64,000 nucleotides of DNA from Gibbula magus (Eukaryota > Mollusca > Gastropoda > Trochida > Trochidae), in NCBI GenBank assembly GCA_936450465.1, contig OW388293.1, positions 86,698,134 through 86,762,133 on the forward strand. Direction: 5' to 3'. Below the pieces are notes generated by a model. That model was not told where the DNA came from. It made no database searches and saw nothing but the letters and a program-made list of their open reading frames with translations. Positions 49,251-61,407 of the stretch are shown one piece after another. Position numbers and translations under genes: made by a program. The stretch's first letter is position 1; every line of letters begins with the position of its first letter.

Positions 49251-49714
49251 TCAGCGTAATGATAATTTACTACAGCATTTCTTTTTGCTGGGACGGCCAA
49301 CACCGGAGGGGCCAGGAATCAGTGGAGCAGGAGGTGTCGAGAGGACAGGAATCGGTGTAGCAGGAGTTGTCTGTGCTGCTATGATGTCGTCCATACACTC
49401 GAGACTGTGTTTACGGTACTCACGGGATGTGAGTACCCGCCCGTCAGTTTGAGTTTCCTTGTCGGCCTATTTGACATCCTTGGCCTGTTGGGGTAGTGCA
49501 GCAGAGCTCGGCGTCGCCTTGACCTGTTGGGTTGCTACAGGCCCCGGTGTAGTGTTCTGGTGGACTGTAGACCGTGATAAACGAGTTGGGCATGTGTAGG
49601 ATTTGTGCCCGTCCTCATTGCAGAGACGACACGGGAGTGTACATTCACGGGCCATGTGCCCCCCTCCATTGCAATTAAAGCAGGTTCTCCCTGAACCTGC
49701 TGGTGATCGACCCG
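49251..49714 (-). pseudogene. Zinc-knuckle protein, C-terminal part
   Basis: On the minus strand two tandem CCHC knuckles, CFNCNGGGHMAREC and CRLCNEDGHKSYTC, are followed by a Pro/Thr/Gln-rich tail, an in-frame TAG (about 49464) and a further open stretch ending in Gly-Arg-Pro-Ser-Lys-Lys-Lys at 49251. The left target duplication of the LINE nest (49715-49726) cuts it off from the N-terminal part at 56243-56429. CX2CX4HX4C knuckles bind single-stranded nucleic acid. The family is unknown. The frame differs between the halves, so at least one more indel has occurred. Confidence 0.6.
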
Positions 49715-49726
49715 GCGGTGTACAAG

Positions 49727-49998
49727 TGAGTGAGTGAGTTATTGTTTAACACCGCTTCGGCAGTATTGCAGCCATTAGCGGCGAGATATTTAATGTATTT
49801 GCCTAATTTAAAAAAGAAAATTGCAATTGAAAAACTGAACTCGACACGAAGGCCGCACAAACATCAGCATATTATCACAAGTTGAATAAAAGCTGATAAT
49901 GAAAAGTTAAAATTTGTTAAAAAGGTGTATATAGCCTTTAACAAATCTAAAACATGATGCTCACTGAAATGAGTAAAAACTTGATTGATTGAAATAGA
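49727..49998 (-). mobile_element. LINE 3' UTR segment, outermost of the nest
   Basis: LINE 3' UTR with tail plus the last codons of RNase H. The next copy abuts it at GAAATAGAG|TGAG. Confidence 0.85.
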
Positions 49999-50325
49999 GT
50001 GAGTGAGTGAGTTACTGTTTAACGCCGCTTCGGCAGTATTGCAGCCATTAGCGGCGAGATATTTAATTTATTAGCCTAATTTAAAAAAGAAAATTGCTAT
50101 TGAAAAACAGAACACGGCACGAAGGCCGTAAAAACATCAGCGTATTATCACAAGTTGAATAAAAGCTGATAATGAAAAGTTAAAATTTACAATTTGTCAA
50201 TAAGGTGTATAGCCTTCAAAAAATCTAAAACACGATGCTCACCGAAATGAGTAAAAACTTGATTGATTGAAATAGAAGGATAAAAATATTACCTCTTATA
50301 CCCATATGGCTAGGAAGCCAGCAGA
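49999..50325 (-). mobile_element. LINE 3' segment with internal deletion
   Basis: Tail and 3' UTR to about 50285, then a 40-bp piece of the RNase H region (the Ser-His-Met-Gly-Ile-Arg-Gly codons). About 700 bp between them are missing. Confidence 0.82.
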
Positions 50326-51820
50326 AAAGTGAGTGAGTGAGTGAATTATTGTTTAACGCCGCTTCGGCAGTATTGCAGCCATTAGTGGCGAGATATTTAA
50401 TTTATTAGCCTAATTTAAAAAAGAAAATTGCAATTGAAAAACAGAACACGGCACGAAGGCCGTAAAAACATCAGCGTATTATCACAAGTTGAATAAAAGC
50501 TGATAGTGAAAAGTTAAAATTTACAATTTGTCAATAAGGTGTATAGCCTTCACAAAATCTAAAACACGATGCTCACCGAAATGAGTAAAAACTTGATTGA
50601 TTGAAATAGAAGGATAAAAAGTTTCCCTGATATGTGCAGTGTCCCAACACTCACATAGAATGTGTTTGATTGTGAGAGGACACTATAAGGGTATACATAC
50701 TGGAGGATCTTCCCCCTTTAAAAGATATGAGTGAGTAAGATGAGAGTGTCCAATACGACATCGTCGTAGGACACAAGCTTCCTGCCGGGTAAAAGAGGAT
50801 AGAGATTTGTAACCTAAATGAGGTTGAATAGTGTGAAGTTTGTTATGGTGTTGTTGGTCCCATTGGGACTTCCAACGTTGTTTAATGTAAGATTTAATAT
50901 CAGGTTTGGAATCCGTATATGGAACTTTGGTAGGAGAAATATGTTTGAGGTTTAATGCTGATTTAGCAGCTGAGTCAGCTTTGTTATTACCTCTTATACC
51001 CATATGGCTAGGAAGCCAGCAGAAGACGATGTCGCATTGGAGACAAGAATTATGAAGTAATAAAATATCCCTGATAATTGGGTGATCACTCATACAGTTT
51101 TTAATTGCTTGTAGGCAAGAAAGTGAATCAGAAAAAATAATGTAATTATTTGGAGTTGAGTTTTTAATGTGATGAACGGCCTTAAGGATGGCTTTAGCTC
51201 CTGCAGTAAAGATGCTGCTGCCATCATGCAGCCTTGAAGCATATGTTGTTGAAGGAGTCACAGTTGCTGCTGCAACTGTGGGTCCATCCTTAGAACCGTC
51301 AGTGTAAATTGATTTATAATCTGCGAAAAAATCACGTAGTTCAAAAAATGCCTGTTGAAATATTAATTGGTCTGTATTTGATTTTTTATGAGTAGATAGA
51401 GCGAGGTTGACACGGGACCTGACCACCTGCCATGGCGGAGTGGCAAGCAGACCGTGCTCTGCTATTGTTGTTAGGTCGATATCAGAATCCTCAACATGTT
51501 GTTGAAGTCTGATACCGAGTGGTGGAATTGCTTTAGGTTTTAAGTTATACAACTGCTGGGATTCTGGATAGACTACGCAGTTGTATGCAGGATTACAAGG
51601 GTTGGCTTTAAGTTTGGTTATATATTGAAGTGCTAGCTTGATGCGCCGATCTTCAAGAGATGGCTCATCAGCTTCAACGTATAGGCTTTCAACAGGTGAC
51701 GTTCTGAAGGCCCCAAGGCAAAGCCTGAGACCCTGGTGGTGGATTGTATCTAGCATTTTGATATATGAGGGGCGGGCAGATCCATATATTATGGATCCAT
51801 AATTAAGTTTGGAGCGGATG
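50326..51820 (-). mobile_element. 5'-truncated LINE with RT end and RNase H
   Basis: Carries a 357-codon open frame (50683-51756), with the C-terminal region of the reverse transcriptase and the RNase H core (YTDGSKDG, an Ala-Gly-Ala-Lys where the other copies have the catalytic Glu in AEAK, SDS, NKAD). An early stop after the Pro-Val-Cys-Ile-Pro region removes the last residues. The Glu to Gly change should destroy RNase H activity even if the frame is read. Confidence 0.9.
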
Positions 51821-52618
51821 AGTGAGTGAGTGAGTGAGTTATTGTTTAACGCCGCTTCGGCAGTATTGCAGCCATTAGCGGCGAGATATTTAATTTATTA
51901 GCCTAATTTAAAAAAGAAAATTGCTATTGAAAAACAGAACACGGCACGAAGGCCGTAAAAACATCAGCGTATTATCACAAGTTGAATAAAAGCTGATAAT
52001 GGAAAGTTAAAATTTACAATTTGTCAATAAGGTGTATAGCCTTCAAGAAATCTAAAACACGATGCTCACCGAAATGAGTGAGTGTGAGTGAGTGAGTGAG
52101 TTGGGGTTTAACGCCGCTTTCAAGAGTATTTCACTTATATCGCGGCTGCTAGTATTACGGCAGGGAGAAAGCCCGCAACGCCATGTGGCTATGCATTGCG
52201 GTGAAACCTGCGAGCATCGGCTGGAACTAGCGAACCATGGGTGGTACTGCACTGAAATTCAGTGTAGCATTGCACCCAAACCTTACTGCGTGTAGAACAG
52301 TTCTCTACTGCAGACAAAGTTGCCGTGCCCCTGGCGGGATTCGAACCCCGGACCTCTTGATCCGAAGCCGAACGCGCTAACCACTGCGCTATCCCGCCCC
52401 CCGAAATGAGTAAAAACTTGATTGATTGAAATAGAAGGATAAAAAGTTTCCCTGATATGTGCAGTGTCCCAACACTCACATAGAATGTGTTTGATTGAGA
52501 GAGGGCACTGACAGGGTATACATACCGGGGGATCTTCCCCCTTTAAAAGATATGAGTGAGTAAGATGAGAGTGTCCAATACGACATCGTCGTAGGACACA
52601 AGCTTCCTGCCGGGTAAA
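51821..52618 (-). mobile_element. 5'-truncated LINE split by a SINE
   Basis: LINE 3' UTR at 51821-52078 and the RNase H C-terminal region at 52401-52618, separated by the SINE at 52079-52400. The 10-bp target CCGAAATGAG is duplicated around the SINE. Confidence 0.88.
52079..52400 (-). mobile_element. tRNA-derived SINE, full length
   Basis: Same family as 11366-11683, with complete A and B boxes on the minus strand. Target duplication CCGAAATGAG at 52069-52078 and 52401-52410. It inserted beside an existing ATGAG, so the tail and target can share bases. Confidence 0.93.
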
Positions 52619-55600
52619 AGTGAGTGAGTGAGTGAGTTATTGTTTAACGCCGCTTCGGCAGTATTGCAGCCATTAGCGGCGAGATATTTAATTTATTTGC
52701 CTAATTTAAAAAAGAAAATTGCAATTGAAAAACGGAACACGGCACGAAGGCCGCAAAAACATCAGCAAATTATCACAAGTTGAATAAAAGCTGATAATGA
52801 AAAGTTAAAATTTACAATTTGTCAATAAGGTGTATAGCCTTCAAGAAATCTAAAACACGATGCTCACCGAAATGAGTAAAAACTTGATTGATTGAAATAG
52901 AAGGATAAAAAGTTTCCCTGATATGTGCAGTGTCCCAACACTCACATAAAATGTGTTTGATTGTGAGAGGGCACTGACAGGGTATACATACTGGGGGATC
53001 TTCCCCCTTTAAAAGATATGAGTGAGTAAGATGAGAGTGTCCAATACGACATCGTCGTAGGACACAAGCTTCCTGCCGGGTAAAAGAGGATAGAGATTTG
53101 TAACCTAAATGAGGTTGAATAGTGTGAAGTTTGTTATAATGTTGTTGGTCCCATTGGGACTTCCAACGTTGTTTAATGCAAGATTTAATAGCAGGTTTGG
53201 AATCCGTATATGGAACTTTGGTAGGAGAAATATGTTTGAGGTTTAATGCAGATTTAGCAGCTGAGTCAGCTTTGTTATTACCTCTTATACCCATATGGCT
53301 AGGAAGCCAGCAGAAGACGATGTCGCATTGGAGACAAGAATTATGAAGTAATAAAATATCCCTGATAATTGGGTGATCACTCTTACAGTTTTTAATTGCT
53401 TGTAGGCAAGAAAGTGAATCGGAAAAAATAATGTAATTATTAGAGGTTGAGTTTTTAATGTGATGGACGGCCTTAAGGATGGCCTTAGCTTCTGCAGTAA
53501 AGATGCTGCTGCCATCATGCAGCCTTGTAGCATATGTTGTTGAAGGAGTCACAGTTGCTGCTGCAACTGTGGGTCCATCTTTAGAACCGTCAGTGTAAAT
53601 TGGTTTATAGTCTGCGAAAAAATCACGTAGTTCAAAAAATGCCTGTTGAAATATTAATTGGTCTGTATTAGATTATTTATGAGTAGATAGAGAAAGGTTT
53701 ACACGGGGCCTGACCAGCTGCCAAGGCGGAGCGGCAAGCAGACCGTGCTCTGCTATTGTTGTTAGGTCGATATCAGAATCTTCAACATGTTGTTGAAGTC
53801 TGATACCGAGTGGTGGAATTGCTTTAGGTTTTAAGTTATACAACTGCTGGTATTCAGGATTGAATACGCAGTTGTATGCACGATTACTAGGGTTGGCTTT
53901 AAGTTTGGTGATATATTGTAGTGCTAGCTTGATGCGCAGATCTTCAAGAGATGGCTCATCAGCTTCAACGTAAAGGCTTTCAACGGGTGAAGTCCTGAAG
54001 GCCCCAAGACAAAGCCTGATACCCTGATGGTGGATAGTATCTAACATTTTGATGTAAGAGGGGCGGGCGGAACCATATATTATGGATCCATAATCCAATT
54101 TGGAACGGATGAGTGATCGATAGAGATGAAGAAGAGTTTCTTCATCTCCACCCCATTTATTATTTGAAACGACCTTTAAAAGGTCTAATGCCTTTAAGCA
54201 TTTAGCTTTAAGGCTTTTAATATGTGGGATAAATGATAATTTACTATCAAATGTGAGACCAAGAAACTTGGCCTCAGGAACGACTTTGATTGGAGTTTTA
54301 TCTAGAAATAGTTCTGGATCTTGGTGCATTTTGTGCATATTGCAAAAATGCACACAAGATGTTTAAGCTGTGGAAAATTTGAAGCCGTTTTCCAACGACC
54401 ATTGATCGATTTTATTTAGGCAGAGTTGCAATTGGCGCTCGATTGATGGCATATTTTTACCTCTGCAGGAAACTCCAAAATCGTCCACAAAAAGTGAACC
54501 ATCTGTATGATCATTTAAAACTTTAGCCAAGCTGTTGATTTTAATGCTAAAGAATGTGACAGATAAAATGCTACCTTGTGGGACACCCATTTCTTGATCA
54601 AAGAAATCAGAAAGGGTGGAGCCCACACGCACTTTAAATTGGCGATCATGTAAAAAATTGGAAATAAAATGAGGCATACGACCTCGCAAGCCAAATTCAA
54701 ATAAATCTTTTAGGATGCCATGCTTCCATGTAGTGTCGTAAGCTTTTTCTAAATCGAAAAAGATAGACACAGCATGTTGTTTGTTAATAAATGCATCACG
54801 AATAAATGATTCTAAACGAACTAGATGATCAGTGGTACTACGTTGTTTGCGGAAACCACATTGAATATCAGTAAGTAATTTATTAGTTTCCAAGTACCAA
54901 ACTAGACGATCATTGATCATCCGTTCCATAGTTTTACATACACAACTTGTTAAGGCTATAGGACGGTAGTTGGAAGGGTCTGTATGATCCTTCCCAGGTT
55001 TTGGGATAGGCACAATAGTAGCATTGTGCCAACAAGATGGAAAATCACCTGTTTCCCATATATGATTAAACACATGAAGTAGAACCTCAAGGCAAGGTTC
55101 CGGTAAATGTTTTAGAAGTTGATAATGGATTTCATCAGGGCCGGTTGCTGTATCATGAGCTTTAGAAAGTTCAGTTTTGAGCTATGACAAGGAGAAGTGT
55201 TCATTATAATCTTCTCCATTGTCAGATTTGAAATTAAGTGGCCGTTTTTCCTGTACCTTTTGGTTCTTTTGGAAAGCAGGGACATAATTTGCAGATGAAG
55301 AATTTTTAGAGATTGTTTCAGCCAACTTATTGGCAATGTCAGATTTTGAGGTGAGAAGGTCATCATTGACCTTAAGATGTTTTATTGTAGATTTGGAACC
55401 TTTAATTCTACTAATCATATTCCAGACTTTGCTGATAGGTGTTCTGGAATTGATCTTAGAGACGTAGCCTCTCCAAGATTCGCGTTTTTGTTGGTTGACT
55501 GTGCGTTGAGCTTTAGCTCGAGCCTTGCGACAGTTATCTAAGTTAATTCTTGTAGGTCGTTTACTAAGCTTGCGTTCAGCTTTTTTAAGTGCCTTAATGG

Positions 55601-56230
55601 CAATATCGCAGGTTTCGTTAAACCATGGCTTGTGAATGCGTGGATTTGCCGAGGTTTTAGGAATAGTTTCAGTTGCTATATCAATGAGACCTTTAGAAAA
55701 GGCCTCAACAGGATCAGTTGCATTGATTATTTCATCATATATAATATGTTCACGGCAGAGGGTAGAAAATGTACCCCAATCAGCCTTGGAAAATTTCCAA
55801 CGAGGATTGTGCTCCTCGGGAATAGGTGATGAGGGTTCTAATACAATGGGGAAGTGGTCGCTCCCACATGTATCCTCATGGACTGACCATGAAAAGTCAT
55901 GTAAAAGGGATGCATCAGTTACTGATAAATCTATAGCTGTATATGATCCTGTAGCAGGATGTAGATATGTGTTTGAACCATCATTGAATAGGCATAAATC
56001 ATTTTGGGTGAGGAAACTTTCGAGTATTTTACCCCAAGAGTCTAGGGTATTACTACCCCAGAGGGGATTGTGACCGTTGAAGTCACCCATGATAATAAAA
56101 GGTTTGGGTAACAAGTTGATCAAGATCTTTTATAGTAAGATCTTGAGATGGTGGAATATATAAACAACAAAGAGTTAACGTTTTTAATAATGATAAGCTG
56201 ACAGCTACAGCTTGTAATTGTGTTTTTAAT
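52619..56230 (-). pseudogene. LINE ORF2 copy, 5' truncated, three stops
   Basis: The best ORF2 copy of the window after its 5' truncation within the endonuclease. Compared with the full-length LINE I find no frameshift, only in-frame stops at about 55179-55181, 54362-54364 and 53670-53672. Endonuclease GDFNGHN and GSDHFPIVLE, RT FFDLEKAYD, GVPQGS and FVDD, and RNase H YTDGSKDG, AEAK, SDS and NKAD are all present. Its 5' junction at 56230 coincides with the right target duplication of the nest. Confidence 0.9.
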
Positions 56231-56242
56231 GCGGTGTATAAG

Positions 56243-56429
56243 GGGACTAGGTCCGGGAGGGGATTCTCAGGACAGGTCACCCTATAATGTCCTTGCTTCC
56301 CACACACTGTACAGGGTGCTGGACAGAGAGGTCCCCAGTGATCTCGGGGGTTATCACACCTGTTCCCACACCGTCGTAGGGGACAAGCGTTAAAAGTCAT
56401 GATTATCCCCACATTTCCAGCAAGTCATA
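56243..56429 (-). pseudogene. Zinc-knuckle protein, N-terminal part
   Basis: It starts at an ATG at 56427-56429 and carries CWKCGDNHDF, CGNRCDNPRDHWGPLC and CTVCGKQGHYRVTC knuckles. A run of four T near 56395 puts the first knuckle out of frame with the rest (one base too many). Downstream it runs in frame into LINE endonuclease sequence because of the insertion, forming a chance chimera of 110 codons. It is divergent from the polymerase gene, and their starts are about 530 bp apart. Confidence 0.6.
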
Positions 56430-56958
56430 GCGGCGATGAGGTGATAGGAAAAGTAGATGACAGTGATCAGCTGAAGGTATCGAGTGTCGGCTATGTCTAT
56501 GTAGCACAAGTACTCAGAGCAAACGATCATGTAGCTAGCTGTAGTGAGAGCAGACGATCAAGCTGGATGGATGAAACCAAGACTGTTCTCAAACTGAGAT
56601 AATATAACTCAGTGAATGTTGAAGGCTTTATACCATATGGAGGATATCCCATGATGCATCATCGTGAACCTTGCGTAATCATGATAGCAGGGGATATGCT
56701 GAGAAATTTTACGAAAACCAATCACAGCTAAACAGGGCGTGGTTTATCACACCGTTACGTAACTCTATATGGTAAACTAACCATATACCAGCCAGCTTGT
56801 ACCGTTCAGCGAAGTAGCCTCGCTACCAAATATTTAATGAGGGGTATTATTTTAGCAATACCATTGGTAGGTGATAAGGGGGTGTGTCAAGGATAAGTAT
56901 CTTAAGATGATCCTAAGTGTTTACATCTCACAATTCATGTTACCATTTGGTAACGACA
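56430..56958. promoter_or_regulatory. Divergent intergenic region of the Polinton-like element
   Basis: Spacer between the zinc-knuckle start (minus) and the polymerase start (plus). It contains two short inverted repeats, ATATGGT...ACCATAT near 56768-56788 and GTTACCATTTGGTAAC at 56939-56954 just before the polymerase ATG. These could be operators or parts of a core promoter. No clear TATA box. Confidence 0.3.
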
Positions 56959-57397
56959 ATGGACAAACTATTTGAAAATATAGAACTTGAAAATTTAATC
57001 GATGGTGAAGAAGTTGATATTTTGCAACACTTTATCGACTCTAATAGTGATGATGATATTTCAATATACATCGAAGATAATGAAGATCCAGCTGACAAAC
57101 TACTTGACACAGAGGATCTTAGTGGTGATGAAGACAATTTGCCTTTACTGATCGATTCAGACGATGTGACCCCCGAGAGATGTGGAGCCGACCAAAGTGG
57201 AAGGGTATCTACACCAACCTGCTTTGATATCACCAAAGTGGATGACAAAACGTCGAAAAGATTTTGTGTGTCTTCAGTCATCTACAATTGTTCATTTCGG
57301 AAAGAGTTCCTCGACAGAATATCGGCATCAAACAACCCCAATGAGTGCCTAACTGAGGGGTTTAATCACCTCATTGCGGAGCTTGGAGCTTTACAAA

Positions 57398-58102
57398 GTA
57401 AGCAGAACTATTATACATCCTCATTTAATTGCCACTGTAGCTTGCCGTCGCAAGAGAAGTAGCCCATTCTCAGACTATTTTACGCGAATAAAATGGAATA
57501 AAAGGGGTGATAAATTTGTTTTTATTACACTTGAAAGTGCGCCATATAACTTTTACTTAACCCATGCAAATCTATGTATAACCCTCGCTCTCGCTCGATA
57601 TATATATATACGATAAACATTTGCGTAAATAACTTTATCTTATATTGAACACACCCTTTTAACTTTAAACGATTCAAATGGTACCGGATATCTTATATTT
57701 GCTTTGCATTATAGTTTTTAATAATACAAGTATGAACAATATTTTGAAAGAATAATAAAATGCCTAGTTCCTAGTTAGGTTCATGTACGCCGCTGGATTA
57801 GATGTAACAGATTTGTCAAGTGGATTGTCATTTGATTTGAAAGTGCGCCATATGACTTTTACTAAACCCGTGCAAATCTACGTATATCCCTCGTTCTCGC
57901 TCGGGAAATAAACAAAATCATACTCGTTTCGTAAAAGTCATGTGACACTCTTGTTGGGGTAATAATATATATATATATAAAACTGGTATGGCTATAATAT
58001 TGACCAGGTTTAGATATCTTAGCCTTACAGTAATCATAATATTTATATGCGAGCTATTATAATCAAATCAAATAGTTTATATTCTGTCTTGATTATTTTC
58101 AG
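57398..58102 (+). other. Probable spliceosomal intron in the polymerase gene
   Basis: Donor AAA|GTAAGC at 57398 and acceptor TTGATTATTTTCAG ending at 58102. Exon 1 ends after one base of a codon, and the phase continues for about 13 codons in exon 2 into a frame that looks like the conserved Gly-Asp-Arg-Val region, before a later frameshift. The intron is AT-rich and holds two direct repeats (57533 and 57839). Confidence 0.55.
57533..57905 (+). repeat. Pair of about 66-bp direct repeats inside the intron
   Basis: GAAAGTGCGCCATAT, GCAAATCTA and CCCTCG(C/T)TCTCGCTCG recur in the same order at 57533-57598 and 57839-57905. A shorter inverted piece (CGTAAAAGTCATGTG) follows the second. Origin unknown; perhaps ends of a small insertion. 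Confidence 0.6.
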
Positions 58103-61100
58103 GTTTGGAGATTGGAGACCGAGTGTCTCTGTCAATCAGTCACCCCTACTACAGCCAGATGTGTGGGTACCGTTTACACGATTTGAACAGCTGACAGGTG
58201 AGATGATTATGAGAGCACTTGACCATGTAGTCCAGTCTAAAACAAGCTTTACATTTGACATGTCACTTGTAATCAAAATTACAATTGTGCGTAACCCTGA
58301 CAGAGTAGGTGCGGGAGGTGGGAGGGTTAGGGCAAAGCACACTGTAACCATATCTTTTTATGCATGTAAAAAAACTCTTTCGTGCATTAACAACAGGGAT
58401 GAGTTATGTTTAGGTAGAGCACTAGCCCTCGGGATTTTCATGATAGAAATAGGCCTCATTCAGATTGCTTAGATCAGGAAACAATCATCAAATATCAAGT
58501 GGATTGGCGTAGATTGTTCAATGATGCTTACAACATTCAGTCTAACGCAGCCAGAGATCTGTATGACGGAGCTGGTGTGCAGGCTCAGACTTGTAACCAA
58601 GGTCGGCCCAATTTTCAGACTTTCTTGCAAGAGTGAGTGAGTGATACTCCACGTTCACACCATAAAACAAGGCAAGGGACCCACTTTATTATTTAAAGGG
58701 GCCACTACTCGTAAAGATTTAAAATATATTGACCTTCTTTGGTACAATAACCATTATGATGTTGTAAATCGGGTAGGAGGTTTCTACGGGTCTGCCTATT
58801 TCTGTAGGCAATGTAACAAAGGGTACAATGACGCATCTAAAAATCCTTGTAAAACTGACGATGAACCCCGTTCTTGCAGTAAATGTGATGGATTATTTGC
58901 AAGCTGCATGCTTCATGCATCTGCGCCTGAAGGCCGCTTTGGTTGTCATTGCAACAAGAGTGGTGTCTGGTTTCCAACATCGGATTGTTTTACTAGGCAT
59001 ATTTCAAATAAGGTATGTGGTAGGAAAATTTGGTGTAAGAAATGCAATACGCAGGCAGATAAATCTCAGGACTGTAAGAAATCCGAAAGAATGTGTAAAA
59101 GGTGTTCTGAAATGCTTGGTCCCTTTCATTGTTGTTATATACCCTTGAGTATTGTGAAGAAGGAGGACAAGCTTAATTTCGGTAACACCAAATATGCAAT
59201 CAACGACTTCGAGTCATTGCTCGATGATCAGGGTAAACACATACCCAATCTCTGTGTTATACAGTTAGCTTGTGGTAAGTGCATAGAGGATACTTCCGAG
59301 TATCTATGTCCAGAATGTCCCTGGCGCTCGGATGTATCTTCAAAATGCGTACCCATGGATTTCAAGCGTGAAATTATCATTGAGGGGTCTGATACATTGA
59401 GGTAAACGGGGCTCTTTTTTTCACAGCTTGATGGTGTTTAGACAAAAAGAGGCAATAATGAGCATACTGATGCAGGGGGCGAGGAAACACCAGATGCTAA
59501 AATTGCTGAGAGTGATCCACCAAACATCGTAGCAATAAGTCATATCGGTAAGGGTTACGATCACCATATTATGGTGTCTGCTATCTTTCAGTATCTTGTT
59601 TGTAAACCGCAGGTTGTTATGGTAGGTGGTAAAATATTAGATATGCAAGTGGGTCGGGTGTTTTTCAGAGATTCACACAACTACAAAGCCACACCATTGA
59701 AAAAATTCTACACGACATTTGACTTGAATCAGAATTATGTATTGACTTCCCTACCGTCTGAGTGTTATTATGACCCTGACGGCATGTCTTTGAATGAACG
59801 CTCAGCTTTTTAAAGCTGGTATGCTAGTAATTCTAGTACAAGATTTGACATGCAGGAGCAACTTCTTGCATATTGCAGACAGGACGTTTCCATACTGCGC
59901 CGGGGTTGCGGGGTGTTCGTTAACACATTCCTAGCCTTAAACGGTGTTAACCCATTTTATGAATGTCTTACCATGCCTATGACATGTATGAAAGTTTTCA
60001 TAGGAAAAATTTTGAATGATAAAACAATTGCAACATTCCGCCGGGACGGAGATAATCAAGCGTTCTAGAATAGCTGAGGAATGGTTAGGATCAATAGGGC
60101 GTACATAAGGTATTAATCTTGAGAGGGAAAGTCCATTACAGTGTGGTACACATTCCTACAAGGTCGATGCACTACATAGAGCCTCTGGCTTAGCTCTGGA
60201 GTTCCTCGGTTGCTTCTGGCACGGATGTTGGAAATGTTTTCCTAACAGGCGAGGTAGAACAGTACATTATGGTTTAGGTACAACATTCGCTGATAGGTAT
60301 GAGCAAACCATTTCTAGGTTATCTCTCATTGCTAAACACCTTGAAGTGACAGACTTACGGGGAACCCTCTTGATGAGCAGTCACCAGATATCGAACCAAA
60401 AAAGATGCGTTTTATAGGGGTCGTACAAATGGTGTTCAGTTGCATAGGAAATGTCAACCAGGAGAGCAGATTCGCTATGCAGACGTTTGCTCGCTGTATC
60501 CGTATATTTGTAAGTAGGGTACATTCCCCTTGCATCACCCCAAGGTGATACATAACCCTTCTGTGGCTGATTTGTTTGACTTTCATGGACTAGTTCAGTG
60601 TGATATTTTACCACCCACAAATCTGTATCATCCTCTAATCCCTTATAGGACAAACAATAAGCTCTACTTCCCTCTCTGCAAGTCATGTGCTGATGGTAAT
60701 TATCAGGGAGAGTGTCATCACACAGAAAATGAGAGAGCTTGGGTTGGCGTCTACACAACTATAGAAGTTCATAAAGCTGTGAGAGAGCTGGGCTATACTG
60801 TTCGGCGCATTTATGAAGTGTGGCATTTTGATACATTCAAACAGTATGATAGAGATACGGACACAGAGAGTTTGTTTTGGTCATATGTTGACTGTTTTTA
60901 CAAGCTGAAGCAGGAAGCAAGTGGGTACCCAGATTGCTGTACTACTGAAGAAAGTCAAAAGCAATTTGTTAAGGATGTATTTGACAAGGAAGGGATTGTA
61001 TTAGATCCAACCAAAATCACTAAAAATCCAGGGAAGCCAGCTATCGCGTTACTTAATTCTCATTGGGGGAAATTTGGACAGACAAATGATAAACAGATCA

Positions 61101-61407
61101 CAGAGTTTGTTGATGATGAGGTTCGATTCTTTGATCTCCTCTATGATCAATCATACAACCTTCGTGATATTGCTATCATTAACGAGGATTTACTTCTTGT
61201 TGTCACTTCACCAACGATAGAATATCAAACCCCACACCCTGCAAGTAATCCTGTTATTGCTGCTTGGGTGACGGCTCAGGCTCGTTTAAAACTGTATGAG
61301 GCTCTGCAGTTTCTAGGGGATCGCTGTCTCTACTTTGACACTGACAGTGTATTGTACGTAGACTCTAAAGAACACCCTCCTTTGCGGCTATGCGATTCAC
61401 TAGGTGA

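Larger units (their letters stand above)
49727..56230 (-). mobile_element. 6.5-kb nest of LINE and SINE insertions
   Basis: The whole block is bounded by GCGGTGTACAAG at 49715-49726 and GCGGTGTATAAG at 56231-56242, a 12-bp target duplication with one change. Inside, five LINE segments lie head to tail in the same orientation, each starting with its own 3' tail at 49727, about 49999, 50326, 51821 and 52619, plus one SINE at 52079. Internal junctions sit at short TGAG or AAGTGAG matches (for example GCGGATGAG|TGAG at 51820). The outer 5' end belongs to a copy that already has a tail at 52619, so simple nesting alone does not explain the structure; recombination between copies probably also took part. 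Confidence 0.85.

Noticed and set aside
55636..56073. 145-codon plus-strand frame
   Set aside because: It is the antisense of the LINE endonuclease; similar antisense frames occur in the other LINE copies.
56083..56412. A fused zinc-knuckle/endonuclease gene
   Set aside because: The join lies exactly at the LINE insertion border with a target duplication, so the fusion is accidental.
60332..60758. Minus-strand open frames opposite the polymerase
   Set aside because: They overlap polymerase motif A and neighbouring coding sequence on the plus strand and have no recognisable features of their own.
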